NCBI GenBank assembly: GCA_014894395.1
Contig: JADBLO010000082.1
Span: 2,620 to 37,027 of the forward strand
Direction of reading: 5' to 3'
From: Thermoplasmata archaeon
GTDB lineage: Archaea > Thermoplasmatota > E2 > DHVEG-1
DNA: 34,408 nt
This document shows positions 22,754 to 30,455 of this stretch, one piece after another. The translations under genes and the position numbers were made by a program. The first letter of the stretch is position 1; each line of letters starts with the position of its first letter. A model generated the notes under the pieces. That model was not told the origin of the DNA, made no database searches, and saw nothing but the letters and a program-made list of their open reading frames with translations.

Positions 22754-23681
22754 GCGAAAGTATTCTCCAGATACAAAAGACCGGTGGGGAGCGATTGCCT
22801 TGAATTTCATATCATTTTTAGAGCAAAATGGGAGAACGGTAGACGATATCGGCGATTTGCTGAATTCGGAAGGAAAAGTAGTAGGCAAAGAGCCGTTCGG
22901 TGCAAAGGAATTCTTGGATACGAAAACGAAATTTGAAGCAAGCTACATGAATTATTTGTGCAATGTTCTTAAAAGATTTTATACTGCCTGGGACAAGCAT
23001 TTTCCGATACCAAATGAAGAGTTTCCAAAAGCAAAAAAAGAGCCGAATAGGCCGATGCTGACAACCGAACAGCTCCTCAAAGTTGCCGAAGAAGCAAAAA
23101 AATTGTGGATTGAGCGGTCAGAGATAGACAAGAACGACATGATTGGATTGCGGGACTATTGCATGATTCTGATTAGTCTCGATTGTGGGGCACGCCGGCA
23201 TCAGATTAGTAAATTGAATGTGGAATATTTCGATGGAAAAAAGGGAACATTGTTTATCCCTCTAGCAAAAGGCGGGCGTGATACAACCAGAAATCTAAGC
23301 GATGTGACCAAAAACGTTTTGACTTATTACATGCAAAGACGAAAGATGATTGAGACAAAGGACAATGCGATGTTTCTTATGTCGGATGGTGTGAGAATCA
23401 GCAAGAGTGCCATGAGCGAGCGTTTTAAAGAGATTCGTGAACGGGCCGGCTTTCTCGAAAAAGGAGTGGGCTTTCATGCACCACGGAGAGGAAAATCATG
23501 GCGATTGAAACAAGCAAACTTGTCCGATGAAGAGATAAACGATGTGATGGGCTGGAAAAGAGGTTCGAAGATGTCGCATATCTATGGTGAATTGGACCAG
23601 GGGGCCGTGCAGGAAAAGGCAGCAAGCCTGGATGATATCTTTAAAAATACAAAAAAAGAAAAAGAAGAACCTCATTCTTAA
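22701..23681 (+). CDS. Tyrosine recombinase/integrase, 326 aa
   Basis: Phage-integrase family enzyme that cuts and rejoins DNA at specific sites. An N-terminal SAM-like helical domain (about 1-110) precedes the catalytic domain with R165 (CGARRHQI), K190 (LAKGGRD), H259 and R262 (HAPRR), W285 (GWKRGSK) and nucleophile Y295 (SHIYGE): the full active-site set. Start GTG 22701 after GAGGAGAG. It could integrate the element or resolve its dimers; I saw no tRNA fragment as an att site. Confidence 0.85.
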   Translation: MKDIDEKALKDLVRYFDRRKYSPDTKDRWGAIALNFISFLEQNGRTVDDIGDLLNSEGKVVGKEPFGAKEFLDTKTKFEASYMNYLCNVLKRFYTAWDKHFPIPNEEFPKAKKEPNRPMLTTEQLLKVAEEAKKLWIERSEIDKNDMIGLRDYCMILISLDCGARRHQISKLNVEYFDGKKGTLFIPLAKGGRDTTRNLSDVTKNVLTYYMQRRKMIETKDNAMFLMSDGVRISKSAMSERFKEIRERAGFLEKGVGFHAPRRGKSWRLKQANLSDEEINDVMGWKRGSKMSHIYGELDQGAVQEKAASLDDIFKNTKKEKEEPHS

Positions 23682-23694
23682 CTGATGTGATATC

Positions 23695-24054
23695 ATGACT
23701 ACACAAACAAAAGTGGTATGTCCTTTATGTTCGCTCAATAGAACAGATTCTTCATTTGAGCGGAAAGATGAATCAGCATATGGAACATGGAATGAAGATA
23801 GACCGATTATCCAGATTCGTGATGCTCCAGGTGGAAAAGCATCAAGCCTTTTGGTAGGCAGTGGAAAATACAGGAAAACACCAGGCCGAGGTTTCCCGAT
23901 GATTGATTCATTTACATTAGACCAGGCGATGAACATGCCAGAATATAGCGGATATGTTGACCAAGTAACGGAACAACTGCTCAAAGTCTTGAAAGTTTTC
24001 TATGAAAAGAAACTGATATCAGATGAAGATGTGGACAGCATACGAGGAAGATAA
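23695..24054 (+). CDS. Hypothetical protein with CxxC, 119 aa
   Basis: VVCPLCSL at the N-terminus is half a zinc site; the rest has an IIQIRDAPGGKASSLLVGSG stretch and a helical C-terminus. No recognised family. It follows the recombinase by 13 bp and is the last plus-strand gene before the strand switch. Confidence 0.5.
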   Translation: MTTQTKVVCPLCSLNRTDSSFERKDESAYGTWNEDRPIIQIRDAPGGKASSLLVGSGKYRKTPGRGFPMIDSFTLDQAMNMPEYSGYVDQVTEQLLKVLKVFYEKKLISDEDVDSIRGR

Positions 24055-24071
24055 CAATATTGCCCCTATTT

Positions 24072-24422
24072 TTAATCTTTTAAAGATTCTACTATTTCTC
24101 TTCCAAAAGGAGTTATCCCATAGAGCTTTACGTTTTTCCCCCCCATCTTCATCTCAACTATTTCTAAACTAATGAGCGATTCGTCCTCTCTGTATCTGGA
24201 TTTTGACCCACGCATTGCCCCTATCACATTGGTGGATGTTGCTTTTGCATGGTATGCTATTTCGGAAATATAACTATAACTTGGGCCTATATCAAAAAGA
24301 TATTCTGCAACCTTTTTTCTTATGTGACTTCTTCTCAGTGCCTTTCTAGCCAAGGGTGCTTTTATTTTCAGGGGCACTTTGTTGTCTACTGCTTGCTCCA
24401 ATTCTTCGGTATCTTTTTCCAT
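24072..24422 (-). CDS. Archaeal winged-helix regulator, 116 aa
   Basis: Segments LRRSHIRKKVAEYLFDIGPS, YISEIAYHAKATSTNVIGAM, SRYREDESLISLEIVE and a YGITPFGREI wing form the familiar euryarchaeal one-domain winged-helix repressor type, usually a dimer. ATG 24422 is chosen for GAGGAG 9 nt upstream; a longer frame to 24485 exists. Convergent with the preceding gene. Confidence 0.7.
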   Translation of the reverse strand: MEKDTEELEQAVDNKVPLKIKAPLARKALRRSHIRKKVAEYLFDIGPSYSYISEIAYHAKATSTNVIGAMRGSKSRYREDESLISLEIVEMKMGGKNVKLYGITPFGREIVESLKD

Positions 24423-24682
24423 ATTATTCTTCTCCTCAATTCTTTTGATTGTCGACAGATTAGCGAATGGAGGCAGATAGTTCAACTGGCATTAATTTCC
24501 CTATTACCTTTTATTTGCACTAGGAGGGGATGGGATGCACTCAGTTTTCGCATTTTGACGCTTTGCCACTTCGTAGCTTTTATCTCCATGCATAAACTAC
24601 CTGCCTCAGAGTAGTTACTACAAATAGGTTTTTTTCCTACACCACTCCAATCAGTTATCCGATACATAATATATAAAAGCTA
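24423..24682 (-). other. Intergenic region with TATA box and hairpin
   Basis: A minus-strand TATA box (TTTATATA, 24678-24671) could drive the winged-helix gene. AACTAC 24595-24600 and GTAGTT 24611-24616 form a 6-bp hairpin. A minus-strand ORF at 24667-24482 begins too close to the TATA box and looks non-coding. No clear gene here. Confidence 0.35.
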
Positions 24683-25681
24683 TTATTTATGCAAGTGGTA
24701 GCCCAGGTAGGTAAGTACAATCATAACTAATACAAAGAGTATAATCAGACCACTCAACAATGCATCTCCATCTTGTGGATTTTGTATCGGGAGGTTTACA
24801 GGCGGTTCATCGAGTAGTAGTGATGACCCACCGCCATGAGGTTCATCTGGCGGTGGCTCTGGCTTGATAGGTAGCTCTTCAGGAGGCTCTTCAGGTTCAG
24901 CAAGAACAATCACAAAACCATTATTAACAGTATTGAGTAGATATCGAGTCTCATTACACAATCCGACATCATAAATCTCAATGGGGGCATATCCCTCAGA
25001 TACGGCTGTGAAATTGATGTTCACAAGTATTCCAGATGATGATACGTTTCCCTGACCGAGAATCAAATTGTAGATGTCAATTATACTGCCATTCGTATTA
25101 TCAATGATTCCAGGAATAGCGAATGTTGAGTACCCATCAAAAAAATCACCTTCATAGACGAAGTTTGCTGAAAGAAGCGACTTGTTGAATTTGACTTTCA
25201 ATTCCCAACCTTTGATTGGCTCTGTTGGATGGCACAGTATGCTCAATGTGAATGATTGCCCGACTGTTGCAAGCCTTGACTCCACCTGTACAATTGATGG
25301 AGGTGTCTCATGAAGATTGTAATACTCATTACCGTTGATATGAAGAGAATATCTATTGTTAAGACCTGTGATATTAAGCCAAGCTTCTCCTGTAGCGTTG
25401 AAACTAACATTATCCCCTTCTAAACTACTTAGGACTATGTTTGCATGACCCGTCTCTGAAGTAAAATTAAGATTACCAAATACTATGAAAGTATCATTAT
25501 CCAGTGGTACTATAATCTGGTAGAAGTTAATTGGTCTATCCACGCTGTAATTCATGTTGCCTACTCTATATGTAACTCCTGGCCCTATGATGACTGCCGT
25601 TGCATTATGCTGGAGTGCAAGAAACAAAGAAAATATCAGTAACATTAGTATCACTATAACGAATATTTTCTTTTTTTGTAT
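24683..25681 (-). CDS. Cohesin-domain surface protein, 332 aa
   Basis: Exported, membrane-anchored protein: signal peptide (hydrophobic VIVILMLLIFSLFLAL), N-terminal beta domain, then a cohesin-like domain (ATVGQSFTLSI, GWELKVKFNKSLL, SSGILVNINFTAVSEG), a Pro/Glu-rich stalk (EPPEELPIKPEPPPDEP) and a C-terminal membrane helix with basic tail. Cohesin domains mediate protein-protein binding outside the cell. GGAGG (25694-25690) is 8 nt before ATA 25681, which restores the basic QKKK n-region; the first canonical codon, GTG 25654, lacks both. Confidence 0.7.
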   Translation of the reverse strand: MQKKKIFVIVILMLLIFSLFLALQHNATAVIIGPGVTYRVGNMNYSVDRPINFYQIIVPLDNDTFIVFGNLNFTSETGHANIVLSSLEGDNVSFNATGEAWLNITGLNNRYSLHINGNEYYNLHETPPSIVQVESRLATVGQSFTLSILCHPTEPIKGWELKVKFNKSLLSANFVYEGDFFDGYSTFAIPGIIDNTNGSIIDIYNLILGQGNVSSSGILVNINFTAVSEGYAPIEIYDVGLCNETRYLLNTVNNGFVIVLAEPEEPPEELPIKPEPPPDEPHGGGSSLLLDEPPVNLPIQNPQDGDALLSGLIILFVLVMIVLTYLGYHLHK

Positions 25682-25744
25682 AGTTCTCTCCTCCGGAACA
25701 TGTAATGGTCTGTGTGGTCTTAATGTTTACGAACAAAATTTGTA

Positions 25745-25770
25745 TCCAAAGCTATTTAAGTTTTTACTTC
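25745..25770. promoter_or_regulatory. Divergent promoter between 25681 and 25797
   Basis: GCTATTTAAG reads as a TATA-like box on both strands (CTTAAATAGC on minus), placed for transcription to the right toward 25797 and to the left toward the cohesin gene. Confidence 0.4.
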
Positions 25771-25796
25771 ATTTTGAATAATGGTGAGAGAAGACA

Positions 25797-25994
25797 ATGA
25801 GCTACATTCTTTGTCGTTTGCTTCACGGCATTCAGTGGCATTCTAAATCTCTAGCTACAGATTTGAATGGCATTGCGGGAACATACGGCCTCTGCAAATG
25901 TGGGAAGGAATATTTTAAAATTTACGATACAGCTAAAATCGAATTGATACCATCAAATGTCATAAAGGCATATAGGGTATCAAAATTGCAGTAG
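25797..25994 (+). CDS. Small zinc-motif protein, 65 aa
   Basis: An HGIQWHSKSL segment and GLCKCGKEYF, with C-x-C, could bind metal. Preceded by GGTGAGAG and a TATA-like box. Family unknown; single gene between two hairpin regions. Confidence 0.5.
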   Translation: MSYILCRLLHGIQWHSKSLATDLNGIAGTYGLCKCGKEYFKIYDTAKIELIPSNVIKAYRVSKLQ

Positions 25995-26049
25995 CTGGAA
26001 ATCCCACCTGTCCCAGCCAAATTTTATAAACGAATAAATGATTTTTGTT

Positions 26050-26115
26050 TTGCTGAAACTAATGCAAAGAGAGGAGCAGTTTTAGTATCTTTTCTGCTCC
26101 TCTCCCTCCTCAGCA
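26050..26115. terminator. Bidirectional hairpin terminator
   Basis: GAGAGGAGCAG (26069-26079) pairs with CTGCTCCTCTC (26094-26104), 11 bp, extended by the outer arms TTGCTGA and TCAGCAA. T-rich loop. It lies between convergent genes 25797(+) and 26128(-). Confidence 0.7.
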
Positions 26116-26127
26116 ATAACATTAATT

Positions 26128-26370
26128 CTAATTTTTGTGGTGCCACTTATTCTCTCGTCCATGGCAGAATCGTGCAATCAAATGTATCAATAGACTGATG
26201 ATGAGCCAGGCAAAAACAAATATCATCAGATACCAGCTCTTGACATAAAATGCAATGAGGAATAAAATAATCGTGGCGTACAGTGCATCATTGGTCCATC
26301 GTTCCAATGTATGTTCCCTTCGTCCCCAACAAAATCCTTTTCTTCTTGCTTCTATTTTAGATTCAAACAC
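26128..26370 (-). CDS. Small membrane protein, 80 aa
   Basis: A Cys/Arg-rich N-terminus, two hydrophobic segments (about residues 30-45 and 48-67) and a His/Cys-containing tail (ARFCHGRENKWHHKN). Starts at GTG 26370 without a ribosome site; a minus-strand TATTAAAA-like box about 28 bp upstream would make it leaderless. Confidence 0.5.
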   Translation of the reverse strand: MFESKIEARRKGFCWGRREHTLERWTNDALYATIILFLIAFYVKSWYLMIFVFAWLIISLLIHLIARFCHGRENKWHHKN

Positions 26371-26493
26371 GAACTGTAATAATCAATTGGATATTAAAAT
26401 CCCACCACAACCACTCAGCCCAGCATACTTTTTTAAGTGCAACTTCGTTTAGAATTTGTTGTCTAAATATTCAACGATATCAGCGAGCCAAAT

Positions 26494-26532
26494 GGGAGAT
26501 ATCCAAGTCTGGTCTCCTCCAGGATATCTCCC
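26494..26532. repeat. Perfect 11-bp inverted repeat
   Basis: GGGAGATATCC (26494-26504) and GGATATCTCCC (26522-26532) with a 17-nt loop. On the minus strand the loop contains GGAGGAG. It lies next to a divergent AT-rich promoter, so an operator or a 5'-leader hairpin is plausible. Confidence 0.6.
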
Positions 26533-26540
26533 AGCCTTTC

Positions 26541-26560
26541 TTATAAAATTTTTATATGAT
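26541..26560. promoter_or_regulatory. Divergent AT-rich promoter
   Basis: TTATAAAATTTTTATATG gives TATA-like boxes on both strands: rightward to the microORF at 26612, leftward across the inverted repeat to the membrane gene at 26370. Confidence 0.4.
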
Positions 26561-26611
26561 TCTTTAAAAGGACGAAAGCAGATAGAGACGCAGGAGGGAG
26601 GTGATTCAATA

Positions 26612-26674
26612 TTGGATAGGAATAGGAAGCTCGCCAAATTGGCATTTTTATCCTTTGGCCCCTATCTGCAATAG
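26612..26674 (+). CDS. Microprotein, 20 aa, strong ribosome site
   Basis: TTG 26612 follows GGAGGTGA by 7 nt, one of the best ribosome sites in the window. The product (L/M)DRNRKLAKLAFLSFGPYLQ is a short amphipathic/hydrophobic helix. It could be a leader or toxin-like peptide; function unknown. Confidence 0.4.
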   Translation: MDRNRKLAKLAFLSFGPYLQ

Positions 26675-26716
26675 TAATTGTATCATTCCTTATTTATATA
26701 TTTTTCCTTGCATTTA

Positions 26717-27103
26717 TTACTTTTGTTGGTTTTTCTCATCTTCAGGTACTATTTCCCATACACATCTTGACGTAAAACGAATGAATCCTTCATGTTTCAA
26801 TATTTCGGCATATCTCCTCAATGCGGAGCGACCCAGTGTATGAGTTGCTTTTTCGAGAACACGATATAATTCAGGTGTTGACATCTCTTTTATTTCGCTT
26901 TCTTGTAGCTTTTTACCCAGCTCGATTATTTTATTGTAATTCATTTTTGCTTCCTCTTCGATTGTATTATCAATACGTCGTTCAATTTCCTCGTATTTGT
27001 ATCGTTCTAACAAATCTTCAGATGGTGGTTTCATCTTCGATTCATTTGGTTTAGGTACTATGATTCTTGCCTTTTTATAATCATCAAGTTCCATCGTCTT
27101 CAT
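26717..27103 (-). CDS. Helical putative DNA-binding protein, 128 aa
   Basis: Acidic, coiled N-terminal half (YKYEEIERRIDNTIEEEAKM) and a C-terminal winged-helix-like part: MSTPELYRVLEKATHTLGRSALRRYAEIL then HEGFIRF and a CVWEIV strand. ATG 27103 or 27094; overlaps the Toprim gene upstream. Last gene of the minus operon. Confidence 0.55.
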   Translation of the reverse strand: MKTMELDDYKKARIIVPKPNESKMKPPSEDLLERYKYEEIERRIDNTIEEEAKMNYNKIIELGKKLQESEIKEMSTPELYRVLEKATHTLGRSALRRYAEILKHEGFIRFTSRCVWEIVPEDEKNQQK

Positions 27104-28145
27104 TGTCCTTTTCATCCTTGTTTATCAAATCAATGCCTTTGCGAAGTTCTTTGTCGAGTCCCGTTCTACCGAAAAAATCATTTACAATGTTTCTGATTTC
27201 CTGTCGTCTCTCCTCAAATCGCTCCAAAGAATCGTGACCGATATATTTCTCAATTGCATCACGACAGAGTTTTTTTCCAGCCTCCTTTGCGATGAGGATT
27301 GCGTTCGCCTCACACTTCCTCACGCCGTATTTCTTGATGTAGTCCTGAACGTACGGCATGCGGTAGTTCTTGTGTGATGGGCTTGCGAGGTTCTTTTTGG
27401 ACCCTGTTATGAGATTGTCAATCCAGGTCAGGTGATTCTTCATTATGAAGTCGTAGTTCAATCCGAAACGTTCGATAATCAAATCGCATGGGTCGTAGCC
27501 CTCTGTTCCATCCTCCCAGTGGACGTACATTATGTCCTCAAGATTTTTACGCAAATTATCTGATATGCGAAGACCATCACAATCATGGTCGCCACAGTAC
27601 AAAAGTACGCATTTCAATCCCAATTCCTCGGCTTCCTTGAACCTTCGTGCATATTCGCCACGCTGGATGACGGACGACCATCCTTTACTTGTTGCACTAG
27701 GGATGTGATACTCTTTGCAGATTGGTTCATACAGGTTCTTCAAATCTATTTTTTCAACGAGCATCTGGATGTAATACTTCTCTTTCAGCCACCAGTTCGG
27801 CGTGTAATATTCTGCTGAGTTAATCGTGACATTTAGCCAGCCCCTGAGATATTTCAGTGGTGTTTTCTTTTCAGGTACTTCTATTCCACTGAACTTCCGT
27901 CCCTCTTCTTCTGCTGTGAAATCAATCGGAAGATATCCTCTCTTTCTGCATTCATTTATCAGGTTCTCCACTAAATCAAGCTGTGCTTTTGTTATGAGTT
28001 TCATTCCTTCAAGTTGGTATGCCCATCCTCTTGCCGACTGCTTCATGCCAACATCTTCTGTGAACTTTTCCAATTGTTGGGCAAATCTACGCAGGCTTTC
28101 TTCACGATTTCTTTTGCTTGGTAATTCAATTCTTATTTCAGTCAT
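27084..28145 (-). CDS. Toprim-domain protein (Topo VI A/Spo11-like), 353 aa
   Basis: The central Toprim region shows an acidic LVEKIDL (E131) and VLLYCGDHDCDGLRI (D186, D188, D190), as in the metal site of topoisomerase VI A, Spo11 and related nucleases. I see no clear 5Y-CAP tyrosine context in the N-terminal half, so DNA strand-cutting by the Spo11 mechanism is unproven. A helical basic C-terminus may bind DNA. Start ATG 28145 with GGTGA upstream, ATGA overlap with the zinc ribbon. Confidence 0.65.
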   Translation of the reverse strand: MTEIRIELPSKRNREESLRRFAQQLEKFTEDVGMKQSARGWAYQLEGMKLITKAQLDLVENLINECRKRGYLPIDFTAEEEGRKFSGIEVPEKKTPLKYLRGWLNVTINSAEYYTPNWWLKEKYYIQMLVEKIDLKNLYEPICKEYHIPSATSKGWSSVIQRGEYARRFKEAEELGLKCVLLYCGDHDCDGLRISDNLRKNLEDIMYVHWEDGTEGYDPCDLIIERFGLNYDFIMKNHLTWIDNLITGSKKNLASPSHKNYRMPYVQDYIKKYGVRKCEANAILIAKEAGKKLCRDAIEKYIGHDSLERFEERRQEIRNIVNDFFGRTGLDKELRKGIDLINKDEKDNEDDGT

Positions 28146-28312
28146 TTTTTCACCATTGAAATATACTTTGGTTTATTATCGATAAAATATTTCCATTTGC
28201 CATCTCTACGTTCAGTCATAAAGAATGTTTGGTTACAGTTATTACAATCAACCATATCCATCCAATCTTCAAAGAAAATAAATGCTTTGCATAATGGACA
28301 TCTTTTTTTCAT
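28142..28312 (-). CDS. Zinc-ribbon microprotein, 56 aa
   Basis: MKKRCPLCKAFIFF and DCNNCNQTFFM form a four-Cys ribbon like rubredoxin-type knuckles; a basic tail follows. It overlaps both neighbours by ATGA junctions (28142-28145 and 28309-28312), which argues for real translation. Confidence 0.6.
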   Translation of the reverse strand: MKKRCPLCKAFIFFEDWMDMVDCNNCNQTFFMTERRDGKWKYFIDNKPKYISMVKK

Positions 28313-28419
28313 TTTTTCTTCTCTTTCTTTTCAGCACAGTCATAGCAGAGGTCGGCCCATCCTTTAGGTACTTTCGGCATCTCCCTTCCGCATCCTTTGC
28401 ATTTAGCTTTCTTCTTCAT
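28309..28419 (-). CDS. Zinc-ribbon microprotein, 36 aa
   Basis: AKCKGCGREMP and LCYDCAEK give C-x2-C...C-x2-C; Lys-rich ends. ATG 28419 has GAGGATGA upstream. Part of a run of small zinc ribbons. Confidence 0.55.
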   Translation of the reverse strand: MKKKAKCKGCGREMPKVPKGWADLCYDCAEKKEKKK

Positions 28420-28777
28420 TGTCATCCTCTTTTGCATCTTTATATGGGTCTGATTTGCCGTGCTCGGATGCATACCTTCGCTTTGCAACCAATGCCATCT
28501 CATCTGGGATTTCCACAATTTTCAGTTTCAGTTCCCTGATGTATATTCCGTGAGGCTCCTGGTCTCTATGCATATGAACATTATGGAATGGTTTGCAACA
28601 AGGGCTTTGATAAATCCTCATTTGCTCTTTGAACTCTTCTTCGGATGACAGCCCTTCTTTTTTCTGGATAAAGAAATGTTTCTGGCAATGACTGCACATG
28701 TATTGTTTGAATGTGAACGTCATGCCTACTAATGGTCTTGGTTTGTCAGGTATTTTTATCACATCCACTTTTTCCAT
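28403..28777 (-). CDS. Zinc-binding protein, 124 aa
   Basis: MCSHCQKHFF and SPCCKPFHNVHMH supply Cys/His ligands; the start (VDVIKIPDKPRPLVGMTF) is beta-like and the end is very acidic (KEDDNEEES). Function unknown. It overlaps the methyltransferase gene by 19 bp. Confidence 0.55.
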   Translation of the reverse strand: MEKVDVIKIPDKPRPLVGMTFTFKQYMCSHCQKHFFIQKKEGLSSEEEFKEQMRIYQSPCCKPFHNVHMHRDQEPHGIYIRELKLKIVEIPDEMALVAKRRYASEHGKSDPYKDAKEDDNEEES

Positions 28778-29616
28778 CTTTTTTCAAATTCAGGTTCACC
28801 GTACAAATCGACATATTCATCGATGACTTGTTCAGCAATCTCAACGATATCGGGATTTTCCTTTTCCGCACGAACCCAGTTCCAGAACGGTTTCTGAATG
28901 CGAACGAATTTGTTGTTGAAAATCTCATCAAATCTTTGTTGAGGGAGTTCCATAAGTTCTTTGAACATCGATGGAAACAGCAATCTATTTTTAAGAGCGA
29001 ATTTGACCTGCCCACGCATCACATCTTCCTGCCAGCAGAGGATATGCTTCGATGAGGAAATGAACGGCCTGCAGAGCTTGCGGAGCGGTAGAACGTGTTC
29101 GATGAGCGTTGCTTCGCCGGTCCCAGTCCAAATATCGATGTAGATGTAGTCGTAATGGTCTTTGTTATTTTTCAAGAATTTATAGATATCTTGATTATAA
29201 ATCCGCTTCAGCTTTTTGAGATGCAGATGTGAAGCGACCAGTTTGATGACATCCTTTGATTTCTCGACTATCGTGATTTCGGTAACTTCTTTTTTCCTAT
29301 CGAGAAGGCTTGCGACATATCCAAGACCAAGACCACCGATGAGAACTTTATCAGATATTGCATCAACGATGGATTCATGGTCGAACCGTTCTTGCAGTGA
29401 ATCGCTCATGACAATTCCGCCGTTGTTTTTAAGGATGTGAATCTTCAATGGAAAATCAAACGTTGTTTTTTTAGGATGGATTCCACGGAACAAAGCAGTC
29501 CTGTGGCTCACTTCCTGGATTGGAGTAAGTGCTGGAATAATATCGTGTTCGATAGCCCATTTCCCAGAACGACCTTTTGGGATGTTGAGCGGTGATAAAT
29601 ACATCGAGTCTTTCAT
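28759..29616 (-). CDS. Spermidine-synthase-fold methyltransferase-like, 285 aa
   Basis: Rossmann core: VLIGGLGLGYVAS (motif I, G94-G99), a TIVEKS strand with the acidic residue (E118), NQDIYKFL, then YDYIYIDIWTGTGE (D161). This is the spermidine-synthase/class I methyltransferase layout; substrate unknown. ATG 29616 is chosen because AGGTGATTC lies just before it. Second methyltransferase-fold protein in the window. Confidence 0.7.
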   Translation of the reverse strand: MKDSMYLSPLNIPKGRSGKWAIEHDIIPALTPIQEVSHRTALFRGIHPKKTTFDFPLKIHILKNNGGIVMSDSLQERFDHESIVDAISDKVLIGGLGLGYVASLLDRKKEVTEITIVEKSKDVIKLVASHLHLKKLKRIYNQDIYKFLKNNKDHYDYIYIDIWTGTGEATLIEHVLPLRKLCRPFISSSKHILCWQEDVMRGQVKFALKNRLLFPSMFKELMELPQQRFDEIFNNKFVRIQKPFWNWVRAEKENPDIVEIAEQVIDEYVDLYGEPEFEKRWKKWM

Positions 29617-29621
29617 TTGAA

Positions 29622-29993
29622 TCACCTTTTAAAGATATGGATGTCATCGTCATATCTCATGTGAACTAGAGTGTTTATTAATTTATCGGGTATATTCAGA
29701 TTAATTTCAGGGTCCATTAATTTCATCGGGTCGTATCCGGCATCAGCAATAATGCGATTTATTTTATGATAGATATCTTGATACTTTTCTCCGTTATGAA
29801 AACCGAATATTATTTTTCTGATTTCATCGCAGAGATACATTGAGCAAAGAAGCGGAGGTCGCTCGCAGCGTTTTATGCAATGAACTTCATGAGGAACGCA
29901 ACATCGTCCTCCACAGGCTAAACGACAAAAGATTCGTATCTTTTTATCATCGAGCCATCTTTCAATGGTCTCAAGAGCTTGTTTGTATATCAT
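29622..29993 (-). CDS. Cys-rich protein, 123 aa
   Basis: Eight cysteines in about 30 residues (FCRLACGGRCC, VHCIKRCERPPLLC, YLC) suggest a zinc or Fe-S cluster, resembling YkgJ-type Cys clusters only loosely. ATGA overlap with the upstream gene. Confidence 0.55.
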   Translation of the reverse strand: MIYKQALETIERWLDDKKIRIFCRLACGGRCCVPHEVHCIKRCERPPLLCSMYLCDEIRKIIFGFHNGEKYQDIYHKINRIIADAGYDPMKLMDPEINLNIPDKLINTLVHMRYDDDIHIFKR

Positions 29994-30442
29994 TTCTTCT
30001 CTTTCCCAAGTTTTTTATCAAATTCTTTTAGACGTTTTTCTTTCTCCCTTCCTTGTTCTGTTTCGAGTATCTTTTCATAAGCTTCCCGCTTTTTCCTTTT
30101 TTCATAGGAATCGTTTTTTTCTCGGATGCGTTTCTCAATTTCTGCTTTAAATTCAGCTCGTTTCTTTTCATAGAGTTTATCATCAAGTATCCAGTTCAGA
30201 GGTATCTTTATTTCACTACTGCCTTCATGACTGCAATCTGGTGGACCAAGCATGACATAAATGCAATCATCCCAATATTCGACATGTTCAACCTTTAGAG
30301 GTTCAAATCCGAGTTTTCCATTACCGGTCATTACTACGAATTCATCAAGATATCGTTCTGGGTGAAATTCACAGATACCTTTAGCACGCTCTGCAAACAT
30401 TTTCTTTAATTCCAAGAATCGTCTATACTCTTCTATTTTCAT
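29990..30442 (-). CDS. Hypothetical protein with charged coiled tail, 150 aa
   Basis: The N-terminal 90 residues form a mixed domain; from about residue 88 a highly charged Lys/Glu helix continues to the end, probably coiled coil. No recognised family. Confidence 0.5.
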   Translation of the reverse strand: MKIEEYRRFLELKKMFAERAKGICEFHPERYLDEFVVMTGNGKLGFEPLKVEHVEYWDDCIYVMLGPPDCSHEGSSEIKIPLNWILDDKLYEKKRAEFKAEIEKRIREKNDSYEKRKKREAYEKILETEQGREKEKRLKEFDKKLGKEKK

Positions 30443-30455
30443 CTATTCACCTTTG

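Noticed and set aside
24482-24667. Minus-strand ORF of 61 aa
   Set aside because: Its ATG is only about 10 bp from the TATA box, no ribosome site precedes it, and the composition is not protein-like.
26449-26637. Minus-strand ORF of 62 aa across the inverted repeat
   Set aside because: No ribosome site or promoter fits its TTG start; the inverted repeat and divergent promoter explain the region better.
30299-30320. tRNA T-arm-like string (GGTTCAAATCC)
   Set aside because: No acceptor, D or anticodon arm fits around it, and the bases are codons of the minus-strand gene at 29990-30442.
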